Positions 16,288 through 25,192 of a stretch of 64,000 nucleotides of DNA are shown one piece after another. The notes below the pieces were generated by a model. That model made no database searches and was not told the origin of the DNA. It saw only the letters and a list, made by a program, of their open reading frames with translations. Within the stretch, counting starts at the first letter, position 1. Each line of letters opens with the position of its first letter. This DNA comes from Mycolicibacterium gilvum (lineage in GTDB: Bacteria > Actinomycetota > Actinomycetes > Mycobacteriales > Mycobacteriaceae): NCBI RefSeq assembly GCF_900454025.1, contig NZ_UGQM01000001.1:806001-870000 (forward strand). The letters run 5' to 3'. The translations under genes and the position numbers were made by a program.

Positions 16288-17610
16288 GTGAGCACCACCA
16301 CCCTCGCCCCGCGCACCCGCACCACGTCGGCCACGGGCGCCCCCGCGAAGAGTCCCGCCGTCGGCGGGCGCTACCCCCAGGCTCTGCTGCACCAGATCGT
16401 GGCACCGTCGCTGTGCCTCCCCGAGGCCGCCGCGGCGTCGGTGTTCGCCGCCGCCCGGCAGCGGGGGCCGATCGCCCGCGACGTGATCGCGCAGGTCACC
16501 GGCCTGTCCATCGCCACCGTGAACCGGCAGGTCACCGCGCTCCTCGACGCCGGACTGCTCCGCGAACGGGCGGACCTCGCGGTGTCGGGTGCCATCGGCC
16601 GGCCCCGCGTTCCGGTCGAGGTCAACCATGAACCCTTCCTGACGCTCGGCATCCACATCGGCGCCCGCACCACCAGCATCGTCGCCGCCGACCTGTTCGG
16701 CCGCACCCTCGACGTCGTCGAGACGCCCACCCCCCGCGTCGCGCAGGCGGTCGCGCTGACCGCCATCGCGGGCAGCGCGAGCCGGTATCTGAGCCGCTGG
16801 CACCGCAGGCGTCCGCTGTGGGTCGGCGTGGCCACCGGCGGCGTCGTCGACAGCGCCACCGGCTACCTGGACCATCCGCGGCTGGGCTGGGCGGACGCTC
16901 CGGTCGGGCCGGTGCTCGCCGAAACCCTGGGCCTGCCGGTGTCGGTGGCGTCGCACGTCGACGCGATGGCCGGTGCCGAACTGTTGCTCGGTACGCGCCG
17001 CCGGCCCGGCAAGGCGGCCACCAGCCTCTATGTCTACGCCCGCGAGACCGTCGGCTACGCGCTGTCGATCGGCGGACGCGTGCACTCCCCGACGAGCGGA
17101 CCCGGCACCATCGCGTCGCTGCCGGTGCGCTCCGAACTCTTGGGCGGCACAGGGCAATTGGAGTCCACCGTCAGCGACGAGGCGGTGCTGACCGCGGCAC
17201 GCAGGGCAGGCATCGTGCCCGCCGAGGGCCCGGCCTCGACGCTGACCGCGGTGCTTCGCGCCGCCAGGAAGGGCAACGAGCACGCCGTCGCGCTCATCGC
17301 CGAACGCGCGCGGGTGCTCGGTGAGGCGGTCGCACTGCTGCGCGACATGCTCAACCCCGACGACCTCGTGGTCGGCGGCCAGGCCTTCACGGAGTACCCC
17401 GAGGGCATGAGCATCGTCGAGGAGGCGTTCAACGAGCGGTCGGCGCTCGGGCACCGCGACATCCGTCTGACCGCCTTCGGCAACCGGGTGCAGGAGGCCG
17501 GCGCCGGCATCGTATCCCTCGGCGGGCTCTACGCCGATCCGATCGCCGCGATGCGCCGGGCGCTGGCCCGAAACGAACGCCTCGGTTCGGCCTCTCCGGC
17601 GGCGGTGTAG
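16288..17610 (+). CDS. ROK-family transcriptional regulator (Rv0485-like)
   Basis: A 440-residue ROK protein: an N-terminal winged helix (about 50-95, [21 protein letters not shown]) followed by a sugar-kinase-like ROK domain ([29 protein letters not shown]). The phosphate-binding and zinc motifs of true kinases are degenerate (no clear CxCG), so it is a regulator rather than a kinase. GTG 16288 follows GAAGGA at 7 nt. The M. tuberculosis orthologue is reported to regulate genes including a PE/PPE pair. It ends 10 bp before mshA, so both should share the cysteine-sensing leader. Confidence 0.88.
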   Translation: MSTTTLAPRTRTTSATGAPAKSPAVGGRYPQALLHQIVAPSLCLPEAAAASVFAAARQRGPIARDVIAQVTGLSIATVNRQVTALLDAGLLRERADLAVSGAIGRPRVPVEVNHEPFLTLGIHIGARTTSIVAADLFGRTLDVVETPTPRVAQAVALTAIAGSASRYLSRWHRRRPLWVGVATGGVVDSATGYLDHPRLGWADAPVGPVLAETLGLPVSVASHVDAMAGAELLLGTRRRPGKAATSLYVYARETVGYALSIGGRVHSPTSGPGTIASLPVRSELLGGTGQLESTVSDEAVLTAARRAGIVPAEGPASTLTAVLRAARKGNEHAVALIAERARVLGEAVALLRDMLNPDDLVVGGQAFTEYPEGMSIVEEAFNERSALGHRDIRLTAFGNRVQEAGAGIVSLGGLYADPIAAMRRALARNERLGSASPAAV

Positions 17611-17620
17611 ACATGACGGT

Positions 17621-18949
17621 GTGCGCCTAGCAACCGATCCGGCCGGTTCGTCCTCCGGACTTCCTCAGCCACGGCGGGTCGCGGTGCTGTCCGTGCACAC
17701 GTCCCCGTTGGCGCAGCCCGGAACCGGTGACGCCGGAGGCATGAACGTCTACGTGCTGCAAACCTCTCTGGAGCTGGCGCGCCGCGGCGTCGAGGTCGAG
17801 ATCTTCACCAGGGCCACCTCGTCGGCGGATCAGCCGATCGTCTCGGTGGCGCCGGGAGTGGTGGTGCGCAACGTCGTTGCAGGCCCCTTCGAGGGACTCG
17901 ACAAGAACGACCTGCCCACGCAGCTGTGTGCGTTCACCGCCGGCGTGCTGCGCGCCGAGGCCACCCACGAACCCGGCTATTACGACATCCTGCATTCGCA
18001 CTACTGGCTGTCCGGTCAGGTCGGCTGGCTGGCCGCCGACCGGTGGGCGGTGCCGCTGGTGCACACCGCGCACACGCTGGCCGCGGTGAAAAATGCGTCG
18101 CTGGCGGCCGGGGACACCCCGGAACCGCCGATGCGCGCGATCGGTGAGCAGCAGGTCGTCGACGAGGCCGACCGCCTGATCGTCAACACCGAACACGAGG
18201 CGCAGCAACTGGTTTCGCTGCATCACGCCGACCCCGGCCGCATCGACGTCGTGCACCCCGGCGTCGACCTGGCGACGTTCACCCCCGGCGACCGTGCCGC
18301 GGCGCGCGCCGCCCTCGGCCTGGATCCGGCAGCCAGGATCGTCGCGTTCGTCGGACGCATCCAGCCGCTGAAGGCGCCCGACGTGCTGCTGCGCGCCGCG
18401 GCGCTGCTGCCCGACGTGCACGTGGTGATCGCGGGCGGGCCGTCCGGGTCCGGTATGGCGACTCCCGACAACCTTGTTCACCTCGCCGGCGAACTGGGTA
18501 TCGCCGAGCGTGTGACGTTCCTGCCGCCGCAATCGCGTGATCACCTCGTCCGGGTGTACCGGGCCGCTGACATCGTCGCGGTGCCCAGCCACAACGAATC
18601 GTTCGGTCTGGTCGCCGTCGAGGCGCAGGCCTGTGGCACCCCGGTGGTCGCGGCCGCGGTCGGCGGGCTTCCCGTCGCGGTGCGCGACGGTGTCAGCGGA
18701 GCGCTGGTGCACAGCCACGAACCCGACGCGTGGGCCACGACGCTGGGTGAGGTGTTTGCCGCCGATCCGTCGACGTTCGGGCGGGCCGCCGTCGACCACG
18801 CGGCGACGTTCTCCTGGGCGCACACCGTGGATGCGTTGCTGACGGGGTACGGCCGCGCCATCGCCGACCACCGCGCCGACAACACGCTCCAGGTCGCGGC
18901 GCGACGCAGCGGACGCCGGTTCTCGATGCGGCGGGGAGTGCGGGCATGA
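17621..18949 (+). CDS. mshA: D-inositol-3-phosphate glycosyltransferase MshA
   Basis: First step of mycothiol biosynthesis: moves GlcNAc from UDP-GlcNAc to 1D-myo-inositol 3-phosphate. The 442-residue GT4/GT-B enzyme shows the N-terminal [20 protein letters not shown] (acceptor and phosphate loop), HSHYWLSG, the C-terminal domain start [17 protein letters not shown], and the donor motif [14 protein letters not shown] with its EX7E glutamates. GTG 17621 starts 10 bp after the ROK stop. The stop overlaps the next start by 4 bp (ATGA). Confidence 0.97.
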   Translation: MRLATDPAGSSSGLPQPRRVAVLSVHTSPLAQPGTGDAGGMNVYVLQTSLELARRGVEVEIFTRATSSADQPIVSVAPGVVVRNVVAGPFEGLDKNDLPTQLCAFTAGVLRAEATHEPGYYDILHSHYWLSGQVGWLAADRWAVPLVHTAHTLAAVKNASLAAGDTPEPPMRAIGEQQVVDEADRLIVNTEHEAQQLVSLHHADPGRIDVVHPGVDLATFTPGDRAAARAALGLDPAARIVAFVGRIQPLKAPDVLLRAAALLPDVHVVIAGGPSGSGMATPDNLVHLAGELGIAERVTFLPPQSRDHLVRVYRAADIVAVPSHNESFGLVAVEAQACGTPVVAAAVGGLPVAVRDGVSGALVHSHEPDAWATTLGEVFAADPSTFGRAAVDHAATFSWAHTVDALLTGYGRAIADHRADNTLQVAARRSGRRFSMRRGVRA

Positions 18950-19455
18950 GCACCACCGACGACGTCTCCGACCTGATCGAGCGAACGCTCAAGGACAACG
19001 ACCTGGAGTATGTCCGCCACGAGGGCGCGGCCGGCGGCCTGCCCGGTCTGGTGGTCGCGCTGCCGGGGGAGCGGCGGCTCAAGACCAACACGATCCTGTC
19101 CGTCGGCGAGCATTCGGTGCGCGTCGAGGCGTTCGTGTGCCGCAGGCCCGACGAGAACCACGAGGGCGTCTACCGGTTTCTGCTCAAACGCAATCGCCGG
19201 CTCTACGGCGTCGCCTACACGCTCGACAACGTCGGCGACATCTATCTCGTCGGGCGGATGGCACTGGCCTCGGTGACCCCCGACGAGGTGGACCGGGTGC
19301 TCGGGCAGGTGCTCGAAGCCGTCGACGCGGACTTCAACACCCTGCTGGAGCTGGGTTTCCGGACCTCGATCCAGAAGGAATGGGAGTGGCGGGTGTCGCG
19401 CGGGGAGTCGCTGAAGAACCTGCGCGCGTTCGAGCATCTGATCTCCGACGACTGA
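18946..19455 (+). CDS. YbjN domain protein (Rv0487-like)
   Basis: A 169-residue soluble protein of the YbjN fold, related to type III secretion chaperone-like domains ([18 protein letters not shown] at the start; [20 protein letters not shown] in the middle). It is joined to mshA by a 4-bp ATGA overlap, so it is translated with the mycothiol enzyme. A role in mycothiol metabolism is only suggested by this coupling. Confidence 0.82.
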   Translation: MSTTDDVSDLIERTLKDNDLEYVRHEGAAGGLPGLVVALPGERRLKTNTILSVGEHSVRVEAFVCRRPDENHEGVYRFLLKRNRRLYGVAYTLDNVGDIYLVGRMALASVTPDEVDRVLGQVLEAVDADFNTLLELGFRTSIQKEWEWRVSRGESLKNLRAFEHLISDD

Positions 19456-19479
19456 ACCGGGCCGTGAGAGGATCTGGCC

Positions 19480-20247
19480 ATGGCTGATACCGCGACGGCT
19501 GATACCGCGACGCTGATCCTGCTCCGCCACGGTGAGAGCGAATGGAACGCCCTGAACCTGTTCACCGGCTGGGTCGACGTCGACCTCACGGACAAGGGCA
19601 GGGCCGAGGCGACCCGGGCGGGCGAGTTGATCGGCGAACAGGACAAGCTTCCCGACGTGCTGTACACCTCGCTGCTGCGGCGCGCGATCACGACCGCGAA
19701 CATCGCGCTCGACAAGGCCGACCGGCACTGGATCCCCGTGCACCGCGACTGGCGGCTCAACGAACGCCACTACGGCGCGCTGCAGGGACTGAACAAGGCC
19801 GAGACGAAGGCCAAGTACGGCGACGAGCAGTTCATGGCGTGGCGTCGCAGCTACGACACCCCGCCCCCGCAGATCGAGGCAGGCAGCGAGTTCAGCCAGG
19901 ACCGCGACCCGCGCTACGCCGACATCGACGGTGGCGCTCCGCTGACCGAATGCCTCAAGGACGTCGTGGAGCGGTTCGTGCCGTACTTCACCGAGGTGAT
20001 CGTTCCCGACCTGAAAGCCGGGAAGACCGTGCTGATCGCCGCGCACGGCAATTCGCTGCGCGCGCTGGTCAAGTACCTCGACGGGATGTCCGACGACGAC
20101 GTCGTGGGCCTCAACATCCCGACGGGCATTCCGCTGCGCTACGACCTGGACGAGAACCTGAAGCCCCTCGTGGCCGGTGGCAGCTACCTCGACCCCGATG
20201 CCGCGGCCGCCGGTGCGGCCGCGGTGGCCGCGCAGGGAGCCAAGTAG
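19480..20247 (+). CDS. gpmA: 2,3-bisphosphoglycerate-dependent phosphoglycerate mutase
   Basis: Interconverts 3- and 2-phosphoglycerate in glycolysis and gluconeogenesis. The 255-residue protein has the phosphohistidine motif [10 protein letters not shown] (His17), the YTSLLRRA and [14 protein letters not shown] blocks, and the second histidine in [10 protein letters not shown]. The N-terminus begins with a direct duplication (GCTGATACCGCGAC occurs twice, giving [10 protein letters not shown]), which adds five residues. An alanine-rich tail follows the catalytic domain. It lies 24 bp after the YbjN gene and upstream of senX3-regX3, as in M. tuberculosis. Confidence 0.97.
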   Translation: MADTATADTATLILLRHGESEWNALNLFTGWVDVDLTDKGRAEATRAGELIGEQDKLPDVLYTSLLRRAITTANIALDKADRHWIPVHRDWRLNERHYGALQGLNKAETKAKYGDEQFMAWRRSYDTPPPQIEAGSEFSQDRDPRYADIDGGAPLTECLKDVVERFVPYFTEVIVPDLKAGKTVLIAAHGNSLRALVKYLDGMSDDDVVGLNIPTGIPLRYDLDENLKPLVAGGSYLDPDAAAAGAAAVAAQGAK

Positions 20248-20276
20248 TCCGGTCTCGGTCGCCGCCGCGAACGGAA

Positions 20277-20367
20277 GGTGAACAACCGGGGACTGTGGAC
20301 GAAACTTCCGTCTTTGAGTCTGTGACTTGTCCCGGTTTGGCCGCACGCTGCTGGGATGACGTTCACC
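20277..20367. promoter_or_regulatory. Candidate RegX3 half-sites upstream of senX3
   Basis: GGTGAAC (20277-20283) and its reverse complement GTTCACC (20361-20367) flank the 139-bp gpmA-senX3 space. RegX3 is known to autoregulate and, from memory, recognises repeats of this kind. The pair is widely spaced, so at least one may be fortuitous. Confidence 0.3.
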
Positions 20368-20374
20368 GAATGCG

Positions 20375-20380
20375 TACGCT
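20375..20380 (+). promoter_or_regulatory. Leaderless -10 box for senX3
   Basis: TACGCT ends 6 nt before the GTG at 20387, so senX3-regX3 mRNA probably starts at the start codon. This supports that GTG over the TTG two codons earlier. Confidence 0.5.
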
Positions 20381-20386
20381 TTGCGC

Positions 20387-21595
20387 GTGAGTGTCGTATC
20401 GGCGCTGCTGCTCGCGGCGATCGTCGCACTGCTCGCGCTGGCGATCGGTGTCGCGATCGGCGTACGGGCGGTGCCCCGGCTTCGGGAGCGCCGCCAGCGG
20501 CGCTCGGCTGAGCAGTCGGGCATCACCGTGTCGCAGATGCTCGAACGCATCGTGTCGTTCTCCCCGATCGGGATCGCGGTCGTCGACAACTTCCGCGACG
20601 TGGTCTACAAGAACGACCGGGCCCAGGAACTCGGCCTGCTCGGCGACCGTCTGCTCGACGACCGGGCCTGGGTCGCGGCGCAGCGCACGCTGACCACCGG
20701 CGAACCGCACGGATTCGATCTGTCACCGCGCAAGGGCAGCAGGACGGGCCGTTCGGGGCTCTCGGTGCGAGGCTACTGCCGGTTGCTGGCCGAGGAGGAC
20801 CGCCGGTTCGCCGTCGTCTACGTCGACGACCAGTCCGAGCACGCGCGGATGGAGGCCACGCGCCGCGACTTCGTCGCCAACGTCAGCCACGAACTCAAGA
20901 CCCCGGTCGGGGCACTCGGTGTGCTCGCTGAGGCGGTGCTGGCCTCGGTCGAGGATCCCGACACCGTCCGGCACTTCGCCGAGAAGATGGTGACCGAAGC
21001 CGACCGGTTGGCGAACATGGTCGGCGAGCTGATCGAACTGTCGCGACTGCAGGGCGGTGAACCCCTGCCCGATCTGGAGGCCGTCGACGTCGATGTCGTT
21101 GTCTCCGAGGCACTGTCGAGGCACAAGGTGGCTGCCGACAACGCCGACATCGCGATCACCACCGACGCGCCGACGGGCTTTCAGGTGCTGGGCGACCAGA
21201 CGTTGCTGGTGGCGGCGGTCGCGAACCTGGTCTCCAACGCCATCGCTTACTCGCCCAACGGATCTGCCGTCTCCATCAGCCGTCGCAGAAACGGCGACAA
21301 TATCGAGATCGCGGTCACCGACCGTGGTATCGGCATCGCGCCCGCCGATCAGGAGCGGGTGTTCGAACGGTTCTTCCGTGTCGACAAGGCACGGTCCCGG
21401 GCCACCGGTGGCACCGGGCTCGGGCTGGCGATCGTCAAGCACGTCGCCGCCAACCACAACGGCTCCATCCGGTTGTGGAGTCAACCCGGCACCGGGTCGA
21501 CGTTCACGTTGTCCATACCCGCGGCACCCCCCGGGGAGCAGCGCAGCGGCGATGCCGCCGGCGGTGCCGCCGATCTCGCCCAACGAGAGGATTGA
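20387..21595 (+). CDS. senX3: Phosphate-sensing sensor histidine kinase SenX3
   Basis: Sensor of the SenX3-RegX3 phosphate-starvation system at the inner membrane. The 402-residue protein has an N-terminal hydrophobic segment ([20 protein letters not shown], residues 6-25), a PAS domain (about 45-150, [16 protein letters not shown]), the dimerisation/phosphoacceptor motif VSHELKTP (His168), then ATPase motifs [11 protein letters not shown] (N box), [18 protein letters not shown] and [12 protein letters not shown]. The start is GTG 20387 from the leaderless promoter. regX3 follows after 7 bp. Confidence 0.97.
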   Translation: MSVVSALLLAAIVALLALAIGVAIGVRAVPRLRERRQRRSAEQSGITVSQMLERIVSFSPIGIAVVDNFRDVVYKNDRAQELGLLGDRLLDDRAWVAAQRTLTTGEPHGFDLSPRKGSRTGRSGLSVRGYCRLLAEEDRRFAVVYVDDQSEHARMEATRRDFVANVSHELKTPVGALGVLAEAVLASVEDPDTVRHFAEKMVTEADRLANMVGELIELSRLQGGEPLPDLEAVDVDVVVSEALSRHKVAADNADIAITTDAPTGFQVLGDQTLLVAAVANLVSNAIAYSPNGSAVSISRRRNGDNIEIAVTDRGIGIAPADQERVFERFFRVDKARSRATGGTGLGLAIVKHVAANHNGSIRLWSQPGTGSTFTLSIPAAPPGEQRSGDAAGGAADLAQRED

Positions 21596-21602
21596 TTCAT
21601 CG

Positions 21603-22289
21603 ATGACCAGCGTGCTGATCGTGGAGGACGAGGAGTCCTTGGCCGATCCTCTGGCGTTCCTGCTCCGTAAAGAGGGGTTCGAGACCACGGTGGTGACCGA
21701 CGGGCCTTCTGCGCTGGCCGAATTCGAACGCGCCGGCGCCGACATCGTGTTGCTCGACCTGATGCTGCCGGGCATGAGCGGCACCGATGTCTGCAAGCAG
21801 CTGAGGTCACGGTCCAGCGTGCCGGTGATCATGGTGACCGCCCGCGACAGCGAGATCGACAAGGTGGTGGGACTGGAGCTCGGGGCCGACGACTACGTCA
21901 CCAAGCCGTACTCGGCACGTGAGCTGATCGCCCGGATCCGTGCCGTGCTGCGCCGCGGCGCCGACGCCGACGACCTCGGCGTCGCCGACGGTGTCCTGGA
22001 GGCCGGCCCGGTGCGGATGGATGTCGAGCGCCATGTGGTGAGTGTGAACGGTGCTCCGATCACGTTGCCGCTCAAGGAGTTCGATCTGCTCGAGTACCTG
22101 ATGCGCAACAGCGGCCGGGTGCTCACCCGCGGCCAGTTGATCGACCGTGTCTGGGGGGCCGACTACGTCGGTGACACCAAGACGCTCGACGTGCACGTCA
22201 AGCGATTGCGCAGCAAGATCGAATCCGACCCGGCCAACCCGGTGCACCTGGTCACCGTGCGCGGGCTGGGCTACAAGCTGGAGGGCTGA
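21603..22289 (+). CDS. regX3: Response regulator RegX3
   Basis: OmpR/PhoB-class activator of phosphate acquisition genes. The 228-residue protein has a receiver domain (VEDEESLADP, phosphoacceptor Asp52 in LLDLMLPGMSG, MVTARDSEID, lysine in YVTKPYSARE) and a winged-helix domain from about residue 130 (PLKEFDLLEYLM, then DTKTLDVHVKRLRSKIE). Co-transcribed with senX3; the MIRU repeats known between these genes in M. tuberculosis are absent here. A strong hairpin follows the stop. Confidence 0.97.
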   Translation: MTSVLIVEDEESLADPLAFLLRKEGFETTVVTDGPSALAEFERAGADIVLLDLMLPGMSGTDVCKQLRSRSSVPVIMVTARDSEIDKVVGLELGADDYVTKPYSARELIARIRAVLRRGADADDLGVADGVLEAGPVRMDVERHVVSVNGAPITLPLKEFDLLEYLMRNSGRVLTRGQLIDRVWGADYVGDTKTLDVHVKRLRSKIESDPANPVHLVTVRGLGYKLEG

Positions 22290-22313
22290 GCCCCCCGCTT
22301 TGGCTCCCGACGG

Positions 22314-22366
22314 GCGATTTCGGTGTAGTTGGTCAACGTCAGCGTGACAAACTACACCGAAATCGC
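22314..22366. terminator. Hairpin between convergent regX3 and the YciI gene
   Basis: Arms GCGATTTCGGTGTAGTT (22314-22330) and its exact complement (22350-22366) form a 17-bp stem, extended by GTCA/TGAC past one mismatch, with a 9-nt loop. It lies between converging genes and could end both transcripts. No U tract, as often in mycobacteria. Confidence 0.6.
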
Positions 22367-22370
22367 GGGG

Positions 22371-22679
22371 TCAGCCGGTGGTGCCGCCGAGAATCTCGAG
22401 CACCTCGAAGGTGTTGACACCGGCGATGATCGACGGATCGGCCTCGGCGATGGCGAGGGCCTCGGCGCGATCGGCGACCCGCAGCACGCCCAGGCCCCAC
22501 ACGCCTTCGGGATCGGCGACCGGGCCGTAGACGACGACGCGGCCGGCGGCCAGCAACTCCTGCCAGTACGTCATGTGCAGGTGCATCGTGTGCTCTTCGA
22601 TGTCGGTCATGGTCTGGGCGAAATCCGCTCGCGGCGGGATGAGCCGGAACAGGAAGAGCTGCGAGCGCTCTGTGCTCAT
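22371..22679 (-). CDS. YciI-family protein
   Basis: A 102-residue YciI/YCII ferredoxin-like protein ([37 protein letters not shown]). Members are small dimers with a conserved His-Asp pair (His in EEHTMH and Asp in VADPEG are visible) and unknown or condensing roles. The ATG overlaps the upstream stop by 4 bp, so it is coupled to the Rv0495c-like gene. Confidence 0.82.
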   Translation of the reverse strand: MSTERSQLFLFRLIPPRADFAQTMTDIEEHTMHLHMTYWQELLAAGRVVVYGPVADPEGVWGLGVLRVADRAEALAIAEADPSIIAGVNTFEVLEILGGTTG

Positions 22680-23479
22680 TCGGCGGCCCGGGTCGCCGGA
22701 TGTATCGCGATGAGACCTAATCCACTGCGCCGCTTGCACATTGCCGCGAGCTCGGCGTAGGCCTTCTCGCCGAGCAGCTCGGTCAGCTCGGGGGCGTAGG
22801 ACTGCCACACCGGCTTGGCGCCGACGTGGGCGGCGGGATCGCCGGTGCAGTACCAGTGCAGGTCGGCTCCGCCCTCACCCCAGCCGCGACGGTCGTACTC
22901 GGTGATCGTGGTCTTGAGGATCTCGGTGTCGTCGGGCCGGGTGATCCACTCCTGCGTGCGCCGGATCGGCAGCTGCCAGCACACTTCCGGCTTGAGGGTC
23001 AGCGGTTCGACGCCGATCTCGAGCGCCTTGCTGTGCAGCGCGCAGCCGATCCCCTTGGGCCAGCCGGGACGGTTCAGAAAGATGCAGGCGCCCTTGTACT
23101 TTCGGGTGCGCCAATTGGGCTTACCGTCATACTCGTCCATCTCCAGGTAGCCCTTCTTGCCGAGCCCCTTGTCGCGGTACTGCCAGTCCTCGGCGGTGAG
23201 CAGCGTGACGGCGTCGTCGAGCTGTGCCCGGTCGTCGTCGTCGGAGAGAAACGCGCCGTGGGAACAACATCCGTCGTCGGGCCGGTCCACGACGGTGCCC
23301 TTGCAGGCCGGGGTGCCGAACACGCAGGTCCAGCGGGACAGCAGCCACGTCATATCGGCGGCGATCAGATGTTCGGGATTGTCCGGGTCGTAGAACTCCA
23401 CCCATTCGCGGGCGAAATCCAATTCGACCTCACCAGGATGCGATGCCGATGCGCTCACGATCTTCAACGGTAGACCCAT
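22676..23479 (-). CDS. Cysteine-rich conserved protein (Rv0495c-like)
   Basis: A 267-residue soluble protein conserved across actinobacteria. It has seven cysteines at 52, 59, 71, 72, 132, 146 and 167 ([36 protein letters not shown]), a pattern that recalls the CxxxCxxCC proteins thought to bind zinc or an iron-sulphur cluster. Function is not established. The ATG (23477-23479) abuts the target-site duplication of the IS element, so its native upstream region has been displaced; expression must now come from within the IS or from cryptic promoters. Confidence 0.8.
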   Translation of the reverse strand: MGLPLKIVSASASHPGEVELDFAREWVEFYDPDNPEHLIAADMTWLLSRWTCVFGTPACKGTVVDRPDDGCCSHGAFLSDDDDRAQLDDAVTLLTAEDWQYRDKGLGKKGYLEMDEYDGKPNWRTRKYKGACIFLNRPGWPKGIGCALHSKALEIGVEPLTLKPEVCWQLPIRRTQEWITRPDDTEILKTTITEYDRRGWGEGGADLHWYCTGDPAAHVGAKPVWQSYAPELTELLGEKAYAELAAMCKRRSGLGLIAIHPATRAAE

Positions 23480-23482
23480 TAG
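23479..23482. repeat. Target-site duplication, left copy (TTAG)
   Basis: TTAG directly precedes the left IS end and is repeated at 25180-25183 after the right end. A 4-bp duplication is the usual length for IS1380-family elements. Its first base is also the last base of the adjacent start codon. Confidence 0.85.
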
Positions 23483-23498
23483 CCCGGATTTTGCGTGG
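23483..23498 (+). repeat. IS left terminal inverted repeat
   Basis: Sixteen bases beginning CCCGGATTTT match the right end in reverse complement with one difference. Similarity fades after position 23498. Confidence 0.85.
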
Positions 23499-23652
23499 TA
23501 ATTGGTGTGGGTTCGGTGTGATGCCGAGTTGTGTTGTTGGGTAGTGGTTTTCGTGTGGTGGCGTAGAGGTGCTGTCCCGTGTCGCCGGGTGGGGCGGGCT
23601 TTCCTGGGGCCTGTGGGTCCTTCATCGTTGATGGGTCCGATGGGGTGGGGTG

Positions 23653-25059
23653 TTATCCGAAGGCGGTGCGGACGCGGTGCCAGGCGGCGGCGATCGCCGC
23701 CGCCCAGCGCCAGGTGGCATCGATGCGTAGCCGCAGTTGGCGGGCGCCGCGGGTGATACGGGCGGCCACGTGCAGGACCCGGTAGCGGAACGTGGTGATC
23801 TCGACGCGGGCCAGAGCGCGATCGCTGGCGAACCCGATGAGGCGGGTCCAGGTGACCAGGTCAGCGGCGGCCAGGACGATTTCGAGCCAGGCAGCATTGG
23901 CCCAGAAGGAGTGGCAGGGCAGGTTACGCAGCCCGGTGGCTTTGAGTTCGCGGATACGGTCCTCGACGCGGGCGTGCTGGCGGTGCCGTAGTTCCAGACC
24001 GGCGACCTGACCGGGTACGACACCCGGTGGTGTGTCGGTGATGAACGCGGTGACCCGCATGCCGTCGGCGTCGGTGAACCGCAACTGCGCGCCGGGGTGG
24101 GGGCGTTCTTTACGCAGGATCAGCCGGGTCCCTTCGGGCCAGGAGGCCAGGTTGACCAGGTCGGTGGCTTCAGCGACCCACGCGCCGTCGCGGATCCCGC
24201 CGTCGGTGTCGATCGCTGGATACCAGCAATCGCCGAGGTTGAGGGTGTCCACGGCGTCCTGGACGCGGGTATCGACGGGGTACCCGAAGGAGAACCCGGC
24301 CCCGGCGGCCCGGCACGCTGCGGCGAATTTGTGGGTGGATCCGGCGGTATCGCAGCGCACCAACACCTTCGGGGCCTCGGGGTTGTCGGGATCGTCGGGG
24401 TTGGGCCGCCACGCCGCTGGCAGCGATGCCAAAGCCTGGTGCAGGACGATGATGTGGTCGGAGGCGGTGTTGGAGCCGGCGTTACCGTTGCGCAGCAACC
24501 CGGCCAGGGCTTCGCCGCCGGCGATGTCGGGGCGGTCCAGAAACGCCAGCAGCGGGTGCAGCCCGAACGTTTTCTTCCAGGTCGGCGCAGCCCCGGCCTT
24601 GTTGTCGGAGTGATCGATCACCAGCGTGGCATCGATGTCGATATGCAGCCAGCCGCCGGTGGTGGGGGCGGCTCCGACAGCCCAGGCCGCTGCCCGCGCC
24701 GCGGCTCGGGCTGCGCGCACCCCGGGTAGATGCGCGGCATCGATCCGCTCATCGATCAGCCGCCACATGGTGGTCGTTGAGGCCTTGGCCCCCAGGACGT
24801 GCTCCCGGTCACCGCACAGCTGACCGACCGCGTCGATGCAGTCCGCGCCGTCGGCGACCGCGGCCGCCAGATCAGCGAACACCTCCCCAGGCGCATACAC
24901 CCACGGGCCGCGGTAGGTGTCGGCCAACGCGGCCGTGACCTGCGCCGATAAGCCGGTCCGGTCGGCAAGCTCACGCAGCATGCCCATCCCGGCATGCGAC
25001 ACAACGCCATGGCCGTCGGCGGAAACTTTCACCGGCGATGCCGCCGCGATATTCTTCAC
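23653..25059 (-). CDS. IS1380-family transposase
   Basis: A 468-residue DDE transposase. The N-terminus has the IS1380 hallmark ([20 protein letters not shown]). The first catalytic Asp lies in the [15 protein letters not shown] block (about residues 138-152), the second near [14 protein letters not shown], and the C-terminal Glu region in [20 protein letters not shown]. No frameshift or internal stop, so it is probably functional. GTG 25059 is the start used. Confidence 0.92.
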   Translation of the reverse strand: MKNIAAASPVKVSADGHGVVSHAGMGMLRELADRTGLSAQVTAALADTYRGPWVYAPGEVFADLAAAVADGADCIDAVGQLCGDREHVLGAKASTTTMWRLIDERIDAAHLPGVRAARAAARAAAWAVGAAPTTGGWLHIDIDATLVIDHSDNKAGAAPTWKKTFGLHPLLAFLDRPDIAGGEALAGLLRNGNAGSNTASDHIIVLHQALASLPAAWRPNPDDPDNPEAPKVLVRCDTAGSTHKFAAACRAAGAGFSFGYPVDTRVQDAVDTLNLGDCWYPAIDTDGGIRDGAWVAEATDLVNLASWPEGTRLILRKERPHPGAQLRFTDADGMRVTAFITDTPPGVVPGQVAGLELRHRQHARVEDRIRELKATGLRNLPCHSFWANAAWLEIVLAAADLVTWTRLIGFASDRALARVEITTFRYRVLHVAARITRGARQLRLRIDATWRWAAAIAAAWHRVRTAFG

Positions 25060-25163
25060 CTGCGAAGTGCCTTCCCGTCAGGGTTTTTGAACCGTAGAGA
25101 AGTCCAATTATTCCTTGCAGGACAGGCACTTTCGCTTATCTACACACCCCCACAGTCAACATT

Positions 25164-25179
25164 CCACGAAAAATCCGGG
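25164..25179 (-). repeat. IS right terminal inverted repeat
   Basis: Reads CCCGGATTTTTCGTGG on the minus strand, the mate of 23483-23498. The following TTAG (25180-25183) is the second copy of the target duplication. Confidence 0.85.
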
Positions 25180-25180
25180 T

Positions 25181-25186
25181 TAGGTT
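25181..25186 (+). promoter_or_regulatory. Leaderless -10 box of ppx, kept by the IS duplication
   Basis: TAGGTT ends 6 nt before the GTG at 25193. The first three bases belong to the TTAG duplication, so insertion preserved the -10 hexamer but replaced everything upstream of it with the IS end. Confidence 0.5.
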
Positions 25187-25192
25187 GGACGA

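Larger units (their letters stand above)
23483..25179 (-). mobile_element. IS1380-family insertion sequence, complete
   Basis: A 1697-bp element bounded by terminal inverted repeats (left CCCGGATTTTGCGTGG, 23483-23498; right, reading inwards, CCCGGATTTTTCGTGG, 25164-25179; 15 of 16 identical) and flanked by the 4-bp duplication TTAG. It encodes one intact transposase on the minus strand. 170 bp at the left and 120 bp at the right are non-coding. Intact ends, intact gene and identical duplications suggest a recent insertion. It sits between divergent genes whose start codons were only about 12 bp apart before insertion. Confidence 0.92.

Noticed and set aside
19480..19520. Direct duplication at the gpmA start as a mobile-element footprint
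   Set aside because: A 15-bp in-frame duplication is more simply a slippage event, and no other element sequence is present.
21595..21603. MIRU-type repeat between senX3 and regX3
   Set aside because: Only 7 bp separate the genes here, so the repeat seen in M. tuberculosis is absent.
23483..23652. Second IS open reading frame near the left end
   Set aside because: Short frames there lack start signals and known IS1380 elements carry only one transposase gene.
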